Assembly: GCF_004323635.1 (NCBI RefSeq)
Contig: NZ_CP036515.1
Span: forward strand, 1,440,501 to 1,504,500
DNA length: 64,000 nucleotides
Direction: 5' to 3'
Origin: Lichenihabitans psoromatis
Lineage (GTDB): Bacteria > Pseudomonadota > Alphaproteobacteria > Rhizobiales > Beijerinckiaceae
Shown one piece after another: positions 27,156-35,716 of this stretch (positions are counted from its first letter, which is position 1; the number at the start of each line of letters is the position of its first letter). The notes beneath the pieces are model-generated. The model was not told where the DNA came from and ran no database searches. It saw only the letters and a program-made list of their open reading frames with translations. Made by a program: the position numbers and the translations under genes.

Positions 27156-27751
27156 CCGAGACGCCGCTTTCCGGGTCATCTGACATCGAGCGACCGCGGC
27201 GGCGCTTTCTCGTCATGCTTCCGCTGGTCGCCTTCGTGGCCCTGGCGGGCCTGTTCATGGTGCGGCTCGGCGCGGGCGATCCGTCCCGTATTCCCTCGGC
27301 CCTGATCGGGCGTCCCGCGCCCGTCTTCGCGCTGGCGCCGTTGCCAGGGCTCGAAACGCGCGGCCCCGGCGGCTTGACGGATGCCGATCTTCGTCAGGGT
27401 CATGTGACGCTCGTGAATGTCTTCGCCTCGTGGTGCGCCGAATGTCACGACGAGCACGACGCCCTGATGGCGCTGTCGCGCGACCCCGCGCTCGCCGGTG
27501 TCACCATGGCCGGCATTGTCTACAAGGAAGATCCTGAGAACGCCCGCCGCTACCTCGGCCAAAAGGGCAATCCGTTCGCACGCGTCGGGACCGACCCGTC
27601 CGGCCGAACCGGCATCGATTTCGGCGTCTATGGCGTGCCCGAGACATTCGTGATCAAGGGTGACGGTACGATCGCCTATAAGCTCGTCGGCGGCTTGACG
27701 GACGCGACACGCCCAGCCCTGCTCGAGGCGATCCGCAAGGCCGCGAGCTGA
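27152..27751 (+). CDS. ccmG: Thiol:disulfide interchange protein CcmG/DsbE
   Basis: A 199-residue membrane-anchored thioredoxin-like protein that reduces apocytochrome c haem-binding thiols. An N-terminal anchor (FLVMLPLVAFVALAGLFMV, residues ~18-36) is followed by the thioredoxin domain with FASWCAECHDEHDAL (CxxC at ~91-94) and the cis-Pro loop GVYGVPETFVI. The active-site pair is CAEC rather than the more common C(V/A)PC, a minor difference. Overlaps ccmD by four bases. Confidence 0.93.
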   Translation: MTETPLSGSSDIERPRRRFLVMLPLVAFVALAGLFMVRLGAGDPSRIPSALIGRPAPVFALAPLPGLETRGPGGLTDADLRQGHVTLVNVFASWCAECHDEHDALMALSRDPALAGVTMAGIVYKEDPENARRYLGQKGNPFARVGTDPSGRTGIDFGVYGVPETFVIKGDGTIAYKLVGGLTDATRPALLEAIRKAAS

Positions 27752-27790
27752 CCGTTCCCGGCGTTTCCCGATCAACAGGTATGGTGCGCT

Positions 27791-28288
27791 TTGTCCTCGA
27801 TTCCCTCACGATCCGGTCCCGGCACGATCTCGACGTCGCTCGCAGCCATCGCGCCCGTCGTCACCGCATTTCTGCTCGGTAATCTCGCGACCTTCCCGAA
27901 TTTGCCGTGGTACGAGACGCTGACCAAGCCCGCGTTCAACCCACCCAACTGGTTGTTCGGCCCGGCTTGGACGCTGCTCTACATTTTGATGGCGGTCGCG
28001 TTTTTCCGCATCCTGCGGTTGCCGCCCGCGACGCGGGGGCGCAGCGCGGCCGTGATCTCGTTCCTGGTTCAGATCACGCTCAACGCCGCCTGGTCCTGGG
28101 CTTTCTTCGCCGGCCACAACCCACGCGTCGGTCTGATCGTGGTGGTGGCCCTCGTGGTCGCGGTTGCGGTCACGATGGTGTTGTTCTTCAGGCTGGATCG
28201 GATCGCGGGGTTTTGCTTCGTGCCCTATCTCGCCTGGGTGTCGTTTGCGACGGCGCTGAACGGCGCGATCCTGACGCTGAACGGCTAA
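27791..28288 (+). CDS. TspO/MBR family membrane protein
   Basis: A 165-residue five-helix protein of the TspO (tryptophan-rich sensory protein) family: WYETLTKPAFNPPNWLFGPAWTLLYILMAVAFF, QITLNAAWSWAFFAGHNPRVG, PYLAWVSFATALNGAI. These outer-membrane or envelope proteins bind tetrapyrroles; placement beside the haem-export genes fits. TTG start at 27791. The stop codon overlaps, base for base, the end of the converging hpt gene. Confidence 0.9.
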   Translation: MSSIPSRSGPGTISTSLAAIAPVVTAFLLGNLATFPNLPWYETLTKPAFNPPNWLFGPAWTLLYILMAVAFFRILRLPPATRGRSAAVISFLVQITLNAAWSWAFFAGHNPRVGLIVVVALVVAVAVTMVLFFRLDRIAGFCFVPYLAWVSFATALNGAILTLNG

Positions 28289-28815
28289 TTGTCGACGACG
28301 CCGATGTAGGGAAGTTGCCGATATTGGTGCGCGACATCCATGCCGTAGCCGACCACGAAAATGTCGGGACATTGAAAGCCGACGAAATCGGCCTCGAACG
28401 GCACGGCGCGTTTGCCAGGTTTCTCCAGCATCACGCCGGTGAAGACGCGGGCGGCGCCGCGCTCGATCAGCAGGGCCTTGGCATGCGCCAACGTGCGGCC
28501 GGATTCGAGAATGTCGTCCACCAGCAGAATATCGCGACCGGACACAGGCGCATCGATGTCTTTCACCACTTTGACGAGGCCCGACGACACGGTCGCATCG
28601 GCGTAGCTCGACAGGTGGATGAACTCGACCTCCGGTGCCATCCCCTTGCGGTGCATGGCGCGGATCAGGTCGGCCGCGAACATGAACGAGCCCTTGAGCA
28701 CGGCGATGACCAGGAGATCATGCACGCCAACGGCCGCGATCTCGTCCGCCATCGCCTCGGTGCGATTCGCGATGGCGGTCTCGTCATACAAGACCGTGAT
28801 GGATCGTCGGTTCAT
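28285..28815 (-). CDS. hpt: Hypoxanthine phosphoribosyltransferase
   Basis: A 176-residue purine-salvage enzyme that makes IMP/GMP from hypoxanthine/guanine and PRPP. PRPP-binding motif DILLVDDILESGRTLAHA (~residues 95-112) and the flexible loop LSSYADATVSSG (~69-80) are clear; LKGSFMFAADLIRAM is at ~40-54. ATG start at 28815. Its stop overlaps the TspO-like stop, so the two genes converge with no spacer. Confidence 0.94.
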   Translation of the reverse strand: MNRRSITVLYDETAIANRTEAMADEIAAVGVHDLLVIAVLKGSFMFAADLIRAMHRKGMAPEVEFIHLSSYADATVSSGLVKVVKDIDAPVSGRDILLVDDILESGRTLAHAKALLIERGAARVFTGVMLEKPGKRAVPFEADFVGFQCPDIFVVGYGMDVAHQYRQLPYIGVVDN

Positions 28816-28913
28816 GGCGTGCCCCCGTCAATCCACCCTTAGAAGCCAACCCATCCGGCCTGGCAAGCCAAGGGGGACGAGCCAAGGGCGGGTCTAAGCC
28901 AGGCGAGAGTCGC

Positions 28914-29441
28914 TCAGGGGACGAGGCCCTCGGCGAAGCTGACACGGAAACCCTTGTCGGCGCCAAGCCGGGGGATGAGCGTGTGTGGGGTCGGTGCGGC
29001 CGTGCCGAACGAGATCCGGATGGCACCTTTGTGGATCAGCGGCACACCGATGGCCGCCACCACAGAGCCGATGCCGAACAGGCCGATCGCGATGGCGCCC
29101 AACGTGGTCCGGACTGTGGCGCCCGTCGACATTTGGCCAGGCTGTGGCCGGAGCCGCGCCCGCGCCGCGTTGAAGTCGATCGGCCGATCAGCCCTTTCGT
29201 TGCCCTGTGTGGCCGGTTGCGGCGTCGCGGGAATCCAGCCGCATTGAACGAACGGATCGGAACTCGTCGGCTCACCGACGGCACTCTGCGGTTCCGGCCG
29301 CGCCGGCCGAGCGGGCTCGTCGCCAGGCCGCACCAGCCACACGTCACGGCAATCGCCGCACCGCACGAGTTGTCCCGCTGCCGTCATATTGTCTGCATCG
29401 ATATCGTAATGGATGGCGCAGGTTGGGCAGATGATCCGCAT
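28914..29441 (-). CDS. MJ0042-type zinc-ribbon protein with one membrane helix
   Basis: A 175-residue protein. The N-terminus is a zinc ribbon: CPTCAIHYDIDADNMTAAGQLVRCGDCRDVW (two CxxC pairs, residues ~5-31). A Pro/Glu-rich linker follows, then a membrane helix (TLGAIAIGLFGIGSVVAAIGVPLI, ~113-136) and a short outside tail. This family is often encoded beside ftsE in Hyphomicrobiales, which suggests a cell-envelope or division role, but no function is established. Divergent from ftsE with a CtrA-type site between. Confidence 0.85.
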   Translation of the reverse strand: MRIICPTCAIHYDIDADNMTAAGQLVRCGDCRDVWLVRPGDEPARPARPEPQSAVGEPTSSDPFVQCGWIPATPQPATQGNERADRPIDFNAARARLRPQPGQMSTGATVRTTLGAIAIGLFGIGSVVAAIGVPLIHKGAIRISFGTAAPTPHTLIPRLGADKGFRVSFAEGLVP

Positions 29442-29527
29442 GGGGCGTCCGAATGCTGAAAGTTGGCTGCGGCCTTGAAAAGAATCGATGCGCCGCGCGC
29501 CGATGTCGCCATTGAGGCCGCTTATGG

Positions 29528-29542
29528 TTAAGGCGGATTTAA
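29528..29542. promoter_or_regulatory. CtrA-type site upstream of ftsE
   Basis: TTAA-GGCGGAT-TTAA is a perfect match to the CtrA consensus TTAA-N7-TTAA. It lies 126 bases before the ftsE start and 87 bases before the divergent zinc-ribbon gene start. Function is inferred from the match and the cell-division neighbour. Confidence 0.6.
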
Positions 29543-29667
29543 TCCGTGGCGGGCTAATGAGAGATGTCCGGGCCGAATGCGACGACGCCCGAGCGGTCGT
29601 CCAAAATTGGGATGCGGGCTAGGGTTCATGGGGCGACTGATCGTTTCCGGGTGTTCAAGGATCGAGC

Positions 29668-30330
29668 ATGGTGCGTTTTGAAAATGTCGGTTTGCGGTAC
29701 GGAATGGGCTCAGAGATCCTCAAAGATCTCACCTTTTCGATCGAGCCGCATTCCTTCCAATTTCTCACCGGCCCATCGGGAGCCGGCAAGACGACCCTGC
29801 TGCGCCTGATCCTGCTCTCGCTCAAACCGACGCGCGGCCTCATCACGGTCTTCGGGCGCGACGCCGCCTCGCTGGCCAAAGATGAAATCACCGGGTTGCG
29901 CCGCAAGATCGGTGTGGTGTTCCAGGACTTCAGGTTGCTGGAGCATCTCACGACCTACGAGAATGTCGCCTTGCCGCTTCGGGTCAAAGGACGCGAGGAA
30001 GCGACGTATCGGTCCGAAGTGGTCGAATTGCTGCGTTGGGTCGGTCTTGGCGAGCGCATGCACGTGCTGCCGCAGATCCTCTCGGGCGGCGAGAAGCAGC
30101 GTGCCGCCATCGCGCGCGCCCTCATCATGCGGCCGGAGCTGCTGCTTGCCGACGAACCGACCGGGAATGTGGATCCGTCTCTGGCGCGGCGGCTGCTGCG
30201 GCTGTTCATGGAGCTGCATAAGTCGGGCACTTCGGTTGTGATCGCGACGCATGATCTCGCCTTGATGGACCAGTTCGAGGCGGCGCGCCGACTGGTCCTC
30301 GGCGACCGTCGCCTGCATGTTTACGAATGA
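29668..30330 (+). CDS. ftsE: Cell division ATP-binding protein FtsE
   Basis: A 220-residue ABC ATPase with Walker A TGPSGAGKTTLLRLI (~residues 36-50), signature ILSGGEKQRAAIARAL (~134-149) and Walker B LLLADEPTGNVDP. FtsE and FtsX form a membrane complex at the division site that activates peptidoglycan hydrolases. The start ATG gives MVRFENVGLRYG, the family N-terminus. ftsX follows ten bases later. Confidence 0.95.
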   Translation: MVRFENVGLRYGMGSEILKDLTFSIEPHSFQFLTGPSGAGKTTLLRLILLSLKPTRGLITVFGRDAASLAKDEITGLRRKIGVVFQDFRLLEHLTTYENVALPLRVKGREEATYRSEVVELLRWVGLGERMHVLPQILSGGEKQRAAIARALIMRPELLLADEPTGNVDPSLARRLLRLFMELHKSGTSVVIATHDLALMDQFEAARRLVLGDRRLHVYE

Positions 30331-30340
30331 GGAAGCCAGC

Positions 30341-31324
30341 ATGGCTTTGGTGAAACGACCCTCTCGCGACGATGCTCCGGGTGCCGCGCAAACACCGGGT
30401 CGCTCGACGCCGGGCGAACTCGCGCTTCGCAAGGACATGCCGCTGGTGCCGATCAGCTCGATCGCGGGTCGGGCGCTCGTCACCGTCATCGCCATCATGA
30501 CATTCCTCGGTTCGCTGACGGCCGGCAGCGCCATTCTGATCGCCGGGGCGTCGCGGGACTGGAGCCAGTCGGTCTCGCGAGAGATGACGATCCAGGTCCG
30601 CCCGATGGCGGGGCATGACATCGATGCCGAAGTCGCCAAGGCGGCCGCGATCGCGCGTGCGACGCCGGGCGTCGCGGATGCGACCGTCTTCGACAAGACG
30701 GAAGCGGAGCGTCTGCTCGAACCCTGGCTCGGGCAAGGCCTCGACATGGCGGAGTTGCCGATTCCGCGCCTCATCGTCATCCGGTTGCGTGACGAGGGTG
30801 GCGCCGATCTCGCGGCCTTCCGCAAGGCCTTGACCGATGCCGTGTCGGGCGTGAGCCTCGACGATCATCACCTCTGGCTGGCGCGTCTCGCCACCATGGC
30901 CAACACGGTCGTGGTCGTGGCGGTCTTGATCTTTTTGTTGGTGCTGGCCGCCATGGGTCTGGCGGTCGCCTTCGCGACGCGCGGCGCCATGTCGGGCAAT
31001 CAGGAGATTGTCGGCGTGCTGCATTTCGTCGGCGCCGAGGATCGCTTCATTGCGCGCGAGTTTCAGAAGCATTTTCTCCGGCTGGGCCTCAAGGGCGGCC
31101 TTATCGGTGGCGGCCTCGCCTGCCTGATGTTCGTGGCGGCGGGTCTCGTTCAGAGCTGGATGGTGGCGACGCCCGGCGGTGACCAGCTCGAAGCCCTGTT
31201 CGGCTCCTTCACGCTCGGGCTGAAGGGCTATCTCGCGATCCTGGCGATCGCGGTCGGCATTGCATTCGCGACCGGAATCACGTCCCGCACCATCGTGTTC
31301 CGCCACTTGCAGGCACTTGAGTGA
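30341..31324 (+). CDS. ftsX: Cell division protein FtsX
   Basis: A 327-residue membrane protein with a cytoplasmic N-terminus, first helix (ALVTVIAIMTFLGSLTAGSAIL, ~residues 45-66), a large periplasmic loop (~70-180) and three C-terminal helices including VVVVAVLIFLLVLAAMGLAVAFATRGAM. It is the transmembrane partner of FtsE. ATG 30341 with GAGGA upstream is preferred to an earlier ATG at 30317 that lies inside ftsE. Confidence 0.92.
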   Translation: MALVKRPSRDDAPGAAQTPGRSTPGELALRKDMPLVPISSIAGRALVTVIAIMTFLGSLTAGSAILIAGASRDWSQSVSREMTIQVRPMAGHDIDAEVAKAAAIARATPGVADATVFDKTEAERLLEPWLGQGLDMAELPIPRLIVIRLRDEGGADLAAFRKALTDAVSGVSLDDHHLWLARLATMANTVVVVAVLIFLLVLAAMGLAVAFATRGAMSGNQEIVGVLHFVGAEDRFIAREFQKHFLRLGLKGGLIGGGLACLMFVAAGLVQSWMVATPGGDQLEALFGSFTLGLKGYLAILAIAVGIAFATGITSRTIVFRHLQALE

Positions 31325-31388
31325 ACCCGGCATCCGACGTCACCATGTCGCCTCTTCGACGGAGCGCAACCCAGAGGACGATGCGACC

Positions 31389-32111
31389 GTGACGGCCGAA
31401 CGCGACAGTCCCGCTCGCGTGAGCCGACGCCACTCGCGACCCTCGCTGCTGCGCATGCTGAGCCGGCTGATCCTGTTGCTTTGCCTTTGTGCGACAGGCG
31501 GTCTCGTAGCCGGCTTTTTCTTGTTCGTGCAGACGCTCGACCGCAGTGAGCCCGAGCCAATCCACCACGCCGAGGGCGTCGTGGCGCTGACGGGCGGGGC
31601 CGATCGTATCACCGAGGCACTGGAATTACTGGCGAACGGCAATGCCGATCGCCTCCTGATCAGCGGCGTCAACCCAAATACATCCGGCCCCGCCATCGCG
31701 CGGCTGGCCCCTGAAACGCGTCGGCTCTTCGATTGCTGCGTCGAACTCGGTTATGCGGCGGAGAACACGGTCGGCAATGCGCTCGAGACCCGGCGCTGGG
31801 TGCGAACCCACAACATTCGATCCTTGATCGTTGTGACGTCCAACTATCACATGCCGCGTGCCCTAGCCGAAATCGGTCATGTCGTGCCGGGCGTCGAGCT
31901 TCTTGCCTTTCCGGTCGTGACCGAACGCGCCAAGGCCGGGGATTGGTGGGTGAACGGCCAACGGTTCAGGCTCGTTCTGGCCGAATACCTCAAATATGTC
32001 TTGGCTCTAGCGAGGCTCCATTTTGCTGATGCAGGGGAGGCCGGCCCTCGCGCGACCTCGCCGTCCCGGACGCTGGTCGGCGCGGAAACCAGAAAGGCGA
32101 ACGCGCTCTAG
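31389..32111 (+). CDS. YdcF family (DUF218) protein
   Basis: A 240-residue protein of the DUF218/YdcF (SanA-like) family: a membrane helix near residues 22-46 (LSRLILLLCLCATGGLVAGFFLF), then the domain motifs GVVALTGGADRITEALELL, RLLISGVNP, VELGYAAENTVGNALETRRWV and VVTSNYHMPRAL. Members are envelope proteins linked to cell-wall or glycan functions. GTG start at 31389. Co-directional with ftsEX, 64 bases after ftsX, probably one operon. Confidence 0.85.
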   Translation: MTAERDSPARVSRRHSRPSLLRMLSRLILLLCLCATGGLVAGFFLFVQTLDRSEPEPIHHAEGVVALTGGADRITEALELLANGNADRLLISGVNPNTSGPAIARLAPETRRLFDCCVELGYAAENTVGNALETRRWVRTHNIRSLIVVTSNYHMPRALAEIGHVVPGVELLAFPVVTERAKAGDWWVNGQRFRLVLAEYLKYVLALARLHFADAGEAGPRATSPSRTLVGAETRKANAL

Positions 32112-32142
32112 CCTTTTGGCCGTCGATTTGGGACAAGCCATC

Positions 32143-32919
32143 ATGCTGATCCTGCGCTCTCTCGTCTTCAACGTCGCGTTTTACATCGCGCTCGTGCTCA
32201 TCATGCTGGTGCTGCTCCCCACCATCCTGTTCGGTCCGGATAAAGTGAAGGCGGCGGCCCGCATCTGGGGTCATGCCTCCTTGTGGCTGCTGCGCGTCAT
32301 CTGCGGCACTAAGGTCGAATTCCGGGGACTGGAGCATATCCCGGAAGGGGGGTGCATCATCGCCCCGAAACATCAGTCTGTCTGGGAGGTCTTCGCGCTC
32401 ATCACGGTGTTCAAGGACTTCACCTATGTGTTGAAGCGCGAACTCACGTGGTTGCCGCTGTTCGGCTGGTACATCGCCTGCGGGCGCCAGATCGCCATCG
32501 ATCGATCGAAGGGGAGGGCCGCACTGTCCCAGGTGGCCCGCAAAGCGCGTGACATCATCGGCGAAAATCGGCAGTTGTTCATCTTTCCGGAGGGAACGCG
32601 GAAAGCGCCCGGTGCGCCGCCGGACTATAAATTCGGTGCCGCTTACGTCTACAACGACCTCAAAGTGCCATGTCTCCCGGTGGCACTCGACTCCGGCTTG
32701 TTCTGGCCGCGTCGCAGCTTCTTGCGACGACCCGGCACGATCGTGGTGGAGATTCTGCCGGTCATCGAGCCGGGTCTATCCGTCTCGGCTTTTCTTCGCA
32801 CGCTGGAGGATCGCATCGAGACCGCGACCAACCGTCTGATGGCTGAGGCAATCGAGAAGGATCCAGGCTTAGCCGAGGGGCTCTATCGTGCGCCGGTCCG
32901 GGCTGTCGATCCGGCTTGA
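32143..32919 (+). CDS. plsC: 1-acyl-sn-glycerol-3-phosphate acyltransferase (PlsC family)
   Basis: A 258-residue membrane acyltransferase that makes phosphatidic acid. An N-terminal helix (VAFYIALVLIMLVLLPTILF) is followed by the acyltransferase core. Motif I reads IIAPKHQSVWEV: the usual H-x4-D has Glu in place of Asp, a variant seen in alphaproteobacterial PlsC proteins. Motif III is IFPEGTRKAPG (~residues 145-155). ATG at 32143 was chosen for the membrane N-terminus; upstream extension overlaps the YdcF-like gene. Confidence 0.87.
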   Translation: MLILRSLVFNVAFYIALVLIMLVLLPTILFGPDKVKAAARIWGHASLWLLRVICGTKVEFRGLEHIPEGGCIIAPKHQSVWEVFALITVFKDFTYVLKRELTWLPLFGWYIACGRQIAIDRSKGRAALSQVARKARDIIGENRQLFIFPEGTRKAPGAPPDYKFGAAYVYNDLKVPCLPVALDSGLFWPRRSFLRRPGTIVVEILPVIEPGLSVSAFLRTLEDRIETATNRLMAEAIEKDPGLAEGLYRAPVRAVDPA

Positions 32920-32952
32920 GGCGAGAGGCGGCGGGTCTGAAACCCTTTGGCC

Positions 32953-32980
32953 GGCACGGCCATCCTTGGACGGCCGTGCC
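32953..32980. terminator. Hairpin between plsC and a converging secreted-protein gene
   Basis: Perfect nine-base stem GGCACGGCC (32953-32961) / GGCCGTGCC (32972-32980) with a ten-base loop. It has no real T-run on either side, but lies between two convergent genes and may act as a bidirectional stop. Confidence 0.45.
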
Positions 32981-32995
32981 TATTATCCGTGTCGC

Positions 32996-33322
32996 TTACC
33001 AGCGATGCCAGCGCCGATGCCAGCCATAGTGATGGTAGCCGCCATAACCCCAGGGCCGATGCCATCCATAAGGATGGCCGTAAAACGGGCGCGGACCATA
33101 AACCGGGCGCGGGCCATAATAGCCGTAGTTGGGCCGCCAGAAGCAGCGGTAGGGTCCGCACACCCAACGGGTCTCCTGCACGCCGGACACCTCGCCGGAA
33201 TGCGCGACCGCGGCAGGATTGAGATCCACCATCGGCATCGCAGATGCGCCGATGGTCTGGGCCGCCAGACCGCCAAGCGCAAGCGTCGCTAAAACAGCAC
33301 CTTTCGATAATTTGAACATCAT
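32996..33322 (-). CDS. Small exported Gly/Tyr/His/Trp-rich protein
   Basis: A 108-residue protein with a GAGGAG site before the ATG (33322). Signal peptide: MMFKLSKGAVLATLALGGLAAQTIGASA. The mature part starts MPMVDLNPAAVAHSG, holds a CGPYRCFW pair, and ends in about 50 residues of Tyr/Gly/Pro/His/Trp/Arg repeats (YGPRPVYGPRPFYGHPYGW). Such proteins are common in the Hyphomicrobiales envelope and have no known function. Confidence 0.8.
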   Translation of the reverse strand: MMFKLSKGAVLATLALGGLAAQTIGASAMPMVDLNPAAVAHSGEVSGVQETRWVCGPYRCFWRPNYGYYGPRPVYGPRPFYGHPYGWHRPWGYGGYHHYGWHRRWHRW

Positions 33323-33604
33323 CGTCTCCTCGAAGCGCCCCATAATCGCAGGCTACGGGACGCGCCATGAATTGCGGCTGAACGCCTTCAAATGAGGCCT
33401 TTCGCACGGCCCATGAATAACGCTTTGGGGCGCGATTGGTTGTCGTCGCGCGGGATTGCGGCCCGGCCCATCCGGCCCGATAGTGGCGTCAACACGACAA
33501 AGTAACGAGGGAGTAGGTCGATCACCCAGGACGCGGCGTCCGCCTTTTCGGACCGGTTGGGCCACGAGACGCCCCAGACGTCGTCGCCATATCGTTTCAG
33601 CCTG

Positions 33605-34612
33605 ATGCCGACGCCCTGGCGGCGGAAGCGCCATGGGACACCCCTCGACGGAAAACCGTTGCCCAAGGCGCTGTTCGGCCTCGCCTGGCGATTGAGCGCC
33701 GGCGATCAGGTTTGGCTCTGCCTGCTGTCGATCAGCGTGGCGCTTCTCGACACCGCACCGATCGAGGTGCAGCGCCGAATGATCAACCACGCCATCAAAG
33801 AGAGCGGCATGCGCTCGATCATCATGCTGGCTCTGACCTATGCGGGACTTGTCCTGGCCCAGGGTCTGACCAAGCTGCTGTCGAACATCTACCGCAGCTG
33901 GGTGTCCGAACATGGCGTGCGGGTGCTGCGCTCCTACATCAACGATGGCGTCGACCCCGCTGCAGGCAACGAGACCGATGCGTCGACCCGAGAGGGAACG
34001 CAGATCTCGATGATCGTGGCCGAGAGCGAGCCGATCGGCGCCTTCGTCGGCGAGAGCCTGTCGGAGCCTTTGCTGCAGGCCGGCATCATGGTCAGCGTCG
34101 TCAGTTACCTCGTCTACCTGCAACCCGTGATCGCCCTGGTGCTTTTGGGCGTCTACGGTCCGCAGGTGGTGTTCGTTCCGCTCATTCAGCGTGCCATCAA
34201 CCGGCGGGCACAAGCCCGAATCGCGACCTTGCGTGAGGCCAGTGCGGGCGTGCTCAGCGAGAACGGGACGGCAGGAAGCACCGACAAGCAGGAGGGCCGG
34301 TTCGAGCGCGTTTTCGAGCTCAACATGGGTGTTTATAAGCTGAAGTATTCGATGAATTTCCTCATGAATCTATGCCATCAGCTCGGCATAGCCGTGATAC
34401 TCGGTGTTGGCGGTTGGTTCGTCGTGATCGGCAAGACTGAGGTTGGGACCGTGGTGGCGTTCATCTCCGGGCTCCATACCGTCAAGGATCCTTGGGACGA
34501 TCTGGCGACCTGGTTCCAGACCATGATGGTGACGCGTGCGCGGTATGACCTGATGGTCAAAACCGTCGAGGGTCGCGTCAGCGGATCGGGCGCCGTCGCG
34601 GCTGAGGATTGA
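33605..34612 (+). CDS. ABC exporter-type transmembrane domain without an ATPase domain
   Basis: A ~335-residue membrane protein matching the type 1 exporter membrane domain (six helices) with no nucleotide-binding domain after it and none in the next genes. Helices are at roughly 35-55 (LCLLSISVALLDTAPIEV), 70-90, 155-190 (GIMVSVVSYLVYLQPVIALVLLGVY) and 265-300 (LGIAVILGVGGWFVVIG). The end GRFERVFELNMGVYKLKY.. is like the intracellular loop before the last helices. The start is uncertain: ATG 33605 or TTG 33557, neither with a ribosome site. The role is unknown; it might pair with an ATPase elsewhere. Confidence 0.7.
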   Translation: MPTPWRRKRHGTPLDGKPLPKALFGLAWRLSAGDQVWLCLLSISVALLDTAPIEVQRRMINHAIKESGMRSIIMLALTYAGLVLAQGLTKLLSNIYRSWVSEHGVRVLRSYINDGVDPAAGNETDASTREGTQISMIVAESEPIGAFVGESLSEPLLQAGIMVSVVSYLVYLQPVIALVLLGVYGPQVVFVPLIQRAINRRAQARIATLREASAGVLSENGTAGSTDKQEGRFERVFELNMGVYKLKYSMNFLMNLCHQLGIAVILGVGGWFVVIGKTEVGTVVAFISGLHTVKDPWDDLATWFQTMMVTRARYDLMVKTVEGRVSGSGAVAAED

Positions 34613-34867
34613 GCTCGAAAAGGGTCGCCGGGCGGGTGAGTCGCGACGGTTCCGTCGCAAGGTGAACACGTCGTGGAGGATCGCGGGAAGAGGGCTGTTT
34701 CATGAATATCGTCGGAACATGTCCATGAGTCCCTTTGATCTGCCCGCCTGGATCGCTGATCCGGTCATCAACACGATCGAGCCGTCTTTGCAGCGGCGTG
34801 AAATTTGCATATTTCTAATCACCTCGCGCGGATGCGGCACGGCGCAGGCCGGGGTGGAGACACGCCG

Positions 34868-35716
34868 ATGATCGACGCGTGGGGGGGCGCCAACCGCGAC
34901 AAATCCGTCGTGATGGGGATCGTCAACGTGACGCCGGATAGTTTTTCCGACGGCGGTCGCTTCGTGCCGGTCGAGGACGCCGTCGAGCATGCTCAAAAGC
35001 TTGTGGCCGATGGCGCCGGGATCATCGATATCGGTGGCGAATCCACCCGTCCGGGGTTCATTCCGGTGTCGTCCGAGGAGGAAACGTCGCGGGTTGTGCC
35101 GGTTCTCGACGCCTTGGCCGGGTTGATCGACATCCCGATCTCGATCGACACCAGCAAGGCGGTTGTGGCCCGTCAAGCTCTGGTGCGCGGCGCAAGCATC
35201 GTCAACGATATTTGGGGGTTGCAGGGCGACCCGGCGATGGCCGGCACGGTCGCGGAATTTGGCGCAACCGTCGTGATCATGCACAATCGTGCCAGCAAGG
35301 ATGGCGCGATTGACATCGTCGATGACATGCGCCGCTTCTTTGAGACCTCGCTCGCGGTTGCTGCCTGGGCCGGAATCTCGCCCGCCAAGACGATCCTCGA
35401 TCCCGGCATCGGTTTCGGCAAGACGCCTGCCCAGCAACTGCAAGCGCTCGCCGCTATCCCGCAATTGCGAGCCCTCGGCTATCCGATCCTGGTTGGCTTG
35501 TCGCGCAAGAGCTTTCTCGGGCGCCTGACCAAGGCCCCGGTCGCTGGGCGGCTCACCGAGACGATTGCGGCCAATTTGGCGGCCTGCAGCCTTGGCGCCT
35601 CCATCTTTCGGGTCCATGACGTTGCCGAACATGTGGCCGCGCTCGCGGTCTTCGCCGCTATCTGTCCGCCAAGCGAGGCCGCCGCTTGGCCGCCCGCTCG
35701 ATCGGACCCGTCATGA
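34868..35716 (+). CDS. folP: Dihydropteroate synthase
   Basis: A 282-residue TIM-barrel enzyme of folate synthesis that joins p-aminobenzoate to a pterin diphosphate; target of sulfonamides. Signatures: MGIVNVTPDSFSDGG (residues ~17-31), IIDIGGESTRPG (~55-66), ISIDTSKA, and ILDPGIGFGKT (~178-188) with PILVGLSRKSF. ATG 34868 has a GTGGAG site. The stop overlaps the folK ATG. Confidence 0.95.
   Translation: MIDAWGGANRDKSVVMGIVNVTPDSFSDGGRFVPVEDAVEHAQKLVADGAGIIDIGGESTRPGFIPVSSEEETSRVVPVLDALAGLIDIPISIDTSKAVVARQALVRGASIVNDIWGLQGDPAMAGTVAEFGATVVIMHNRASKDGAIDIVDDMRRFFETSLAVAAWAGISPAKTILDPGIGFGKTPAQQLQALAAIPQLRALGYPILVGLSRKSFLGRLTKAPVAGRLTETIAANLAACSLGASIFRVHDVAEHVAALAVFAAICPPSEAAAWPPARSDPS

Noticed and set aside
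34662..34871. A 69-codon frame between the ABC membrane gene and folP
   Set aside because: No ribosome site or family-like sequence; the 255-base gap is best left as intergenic.
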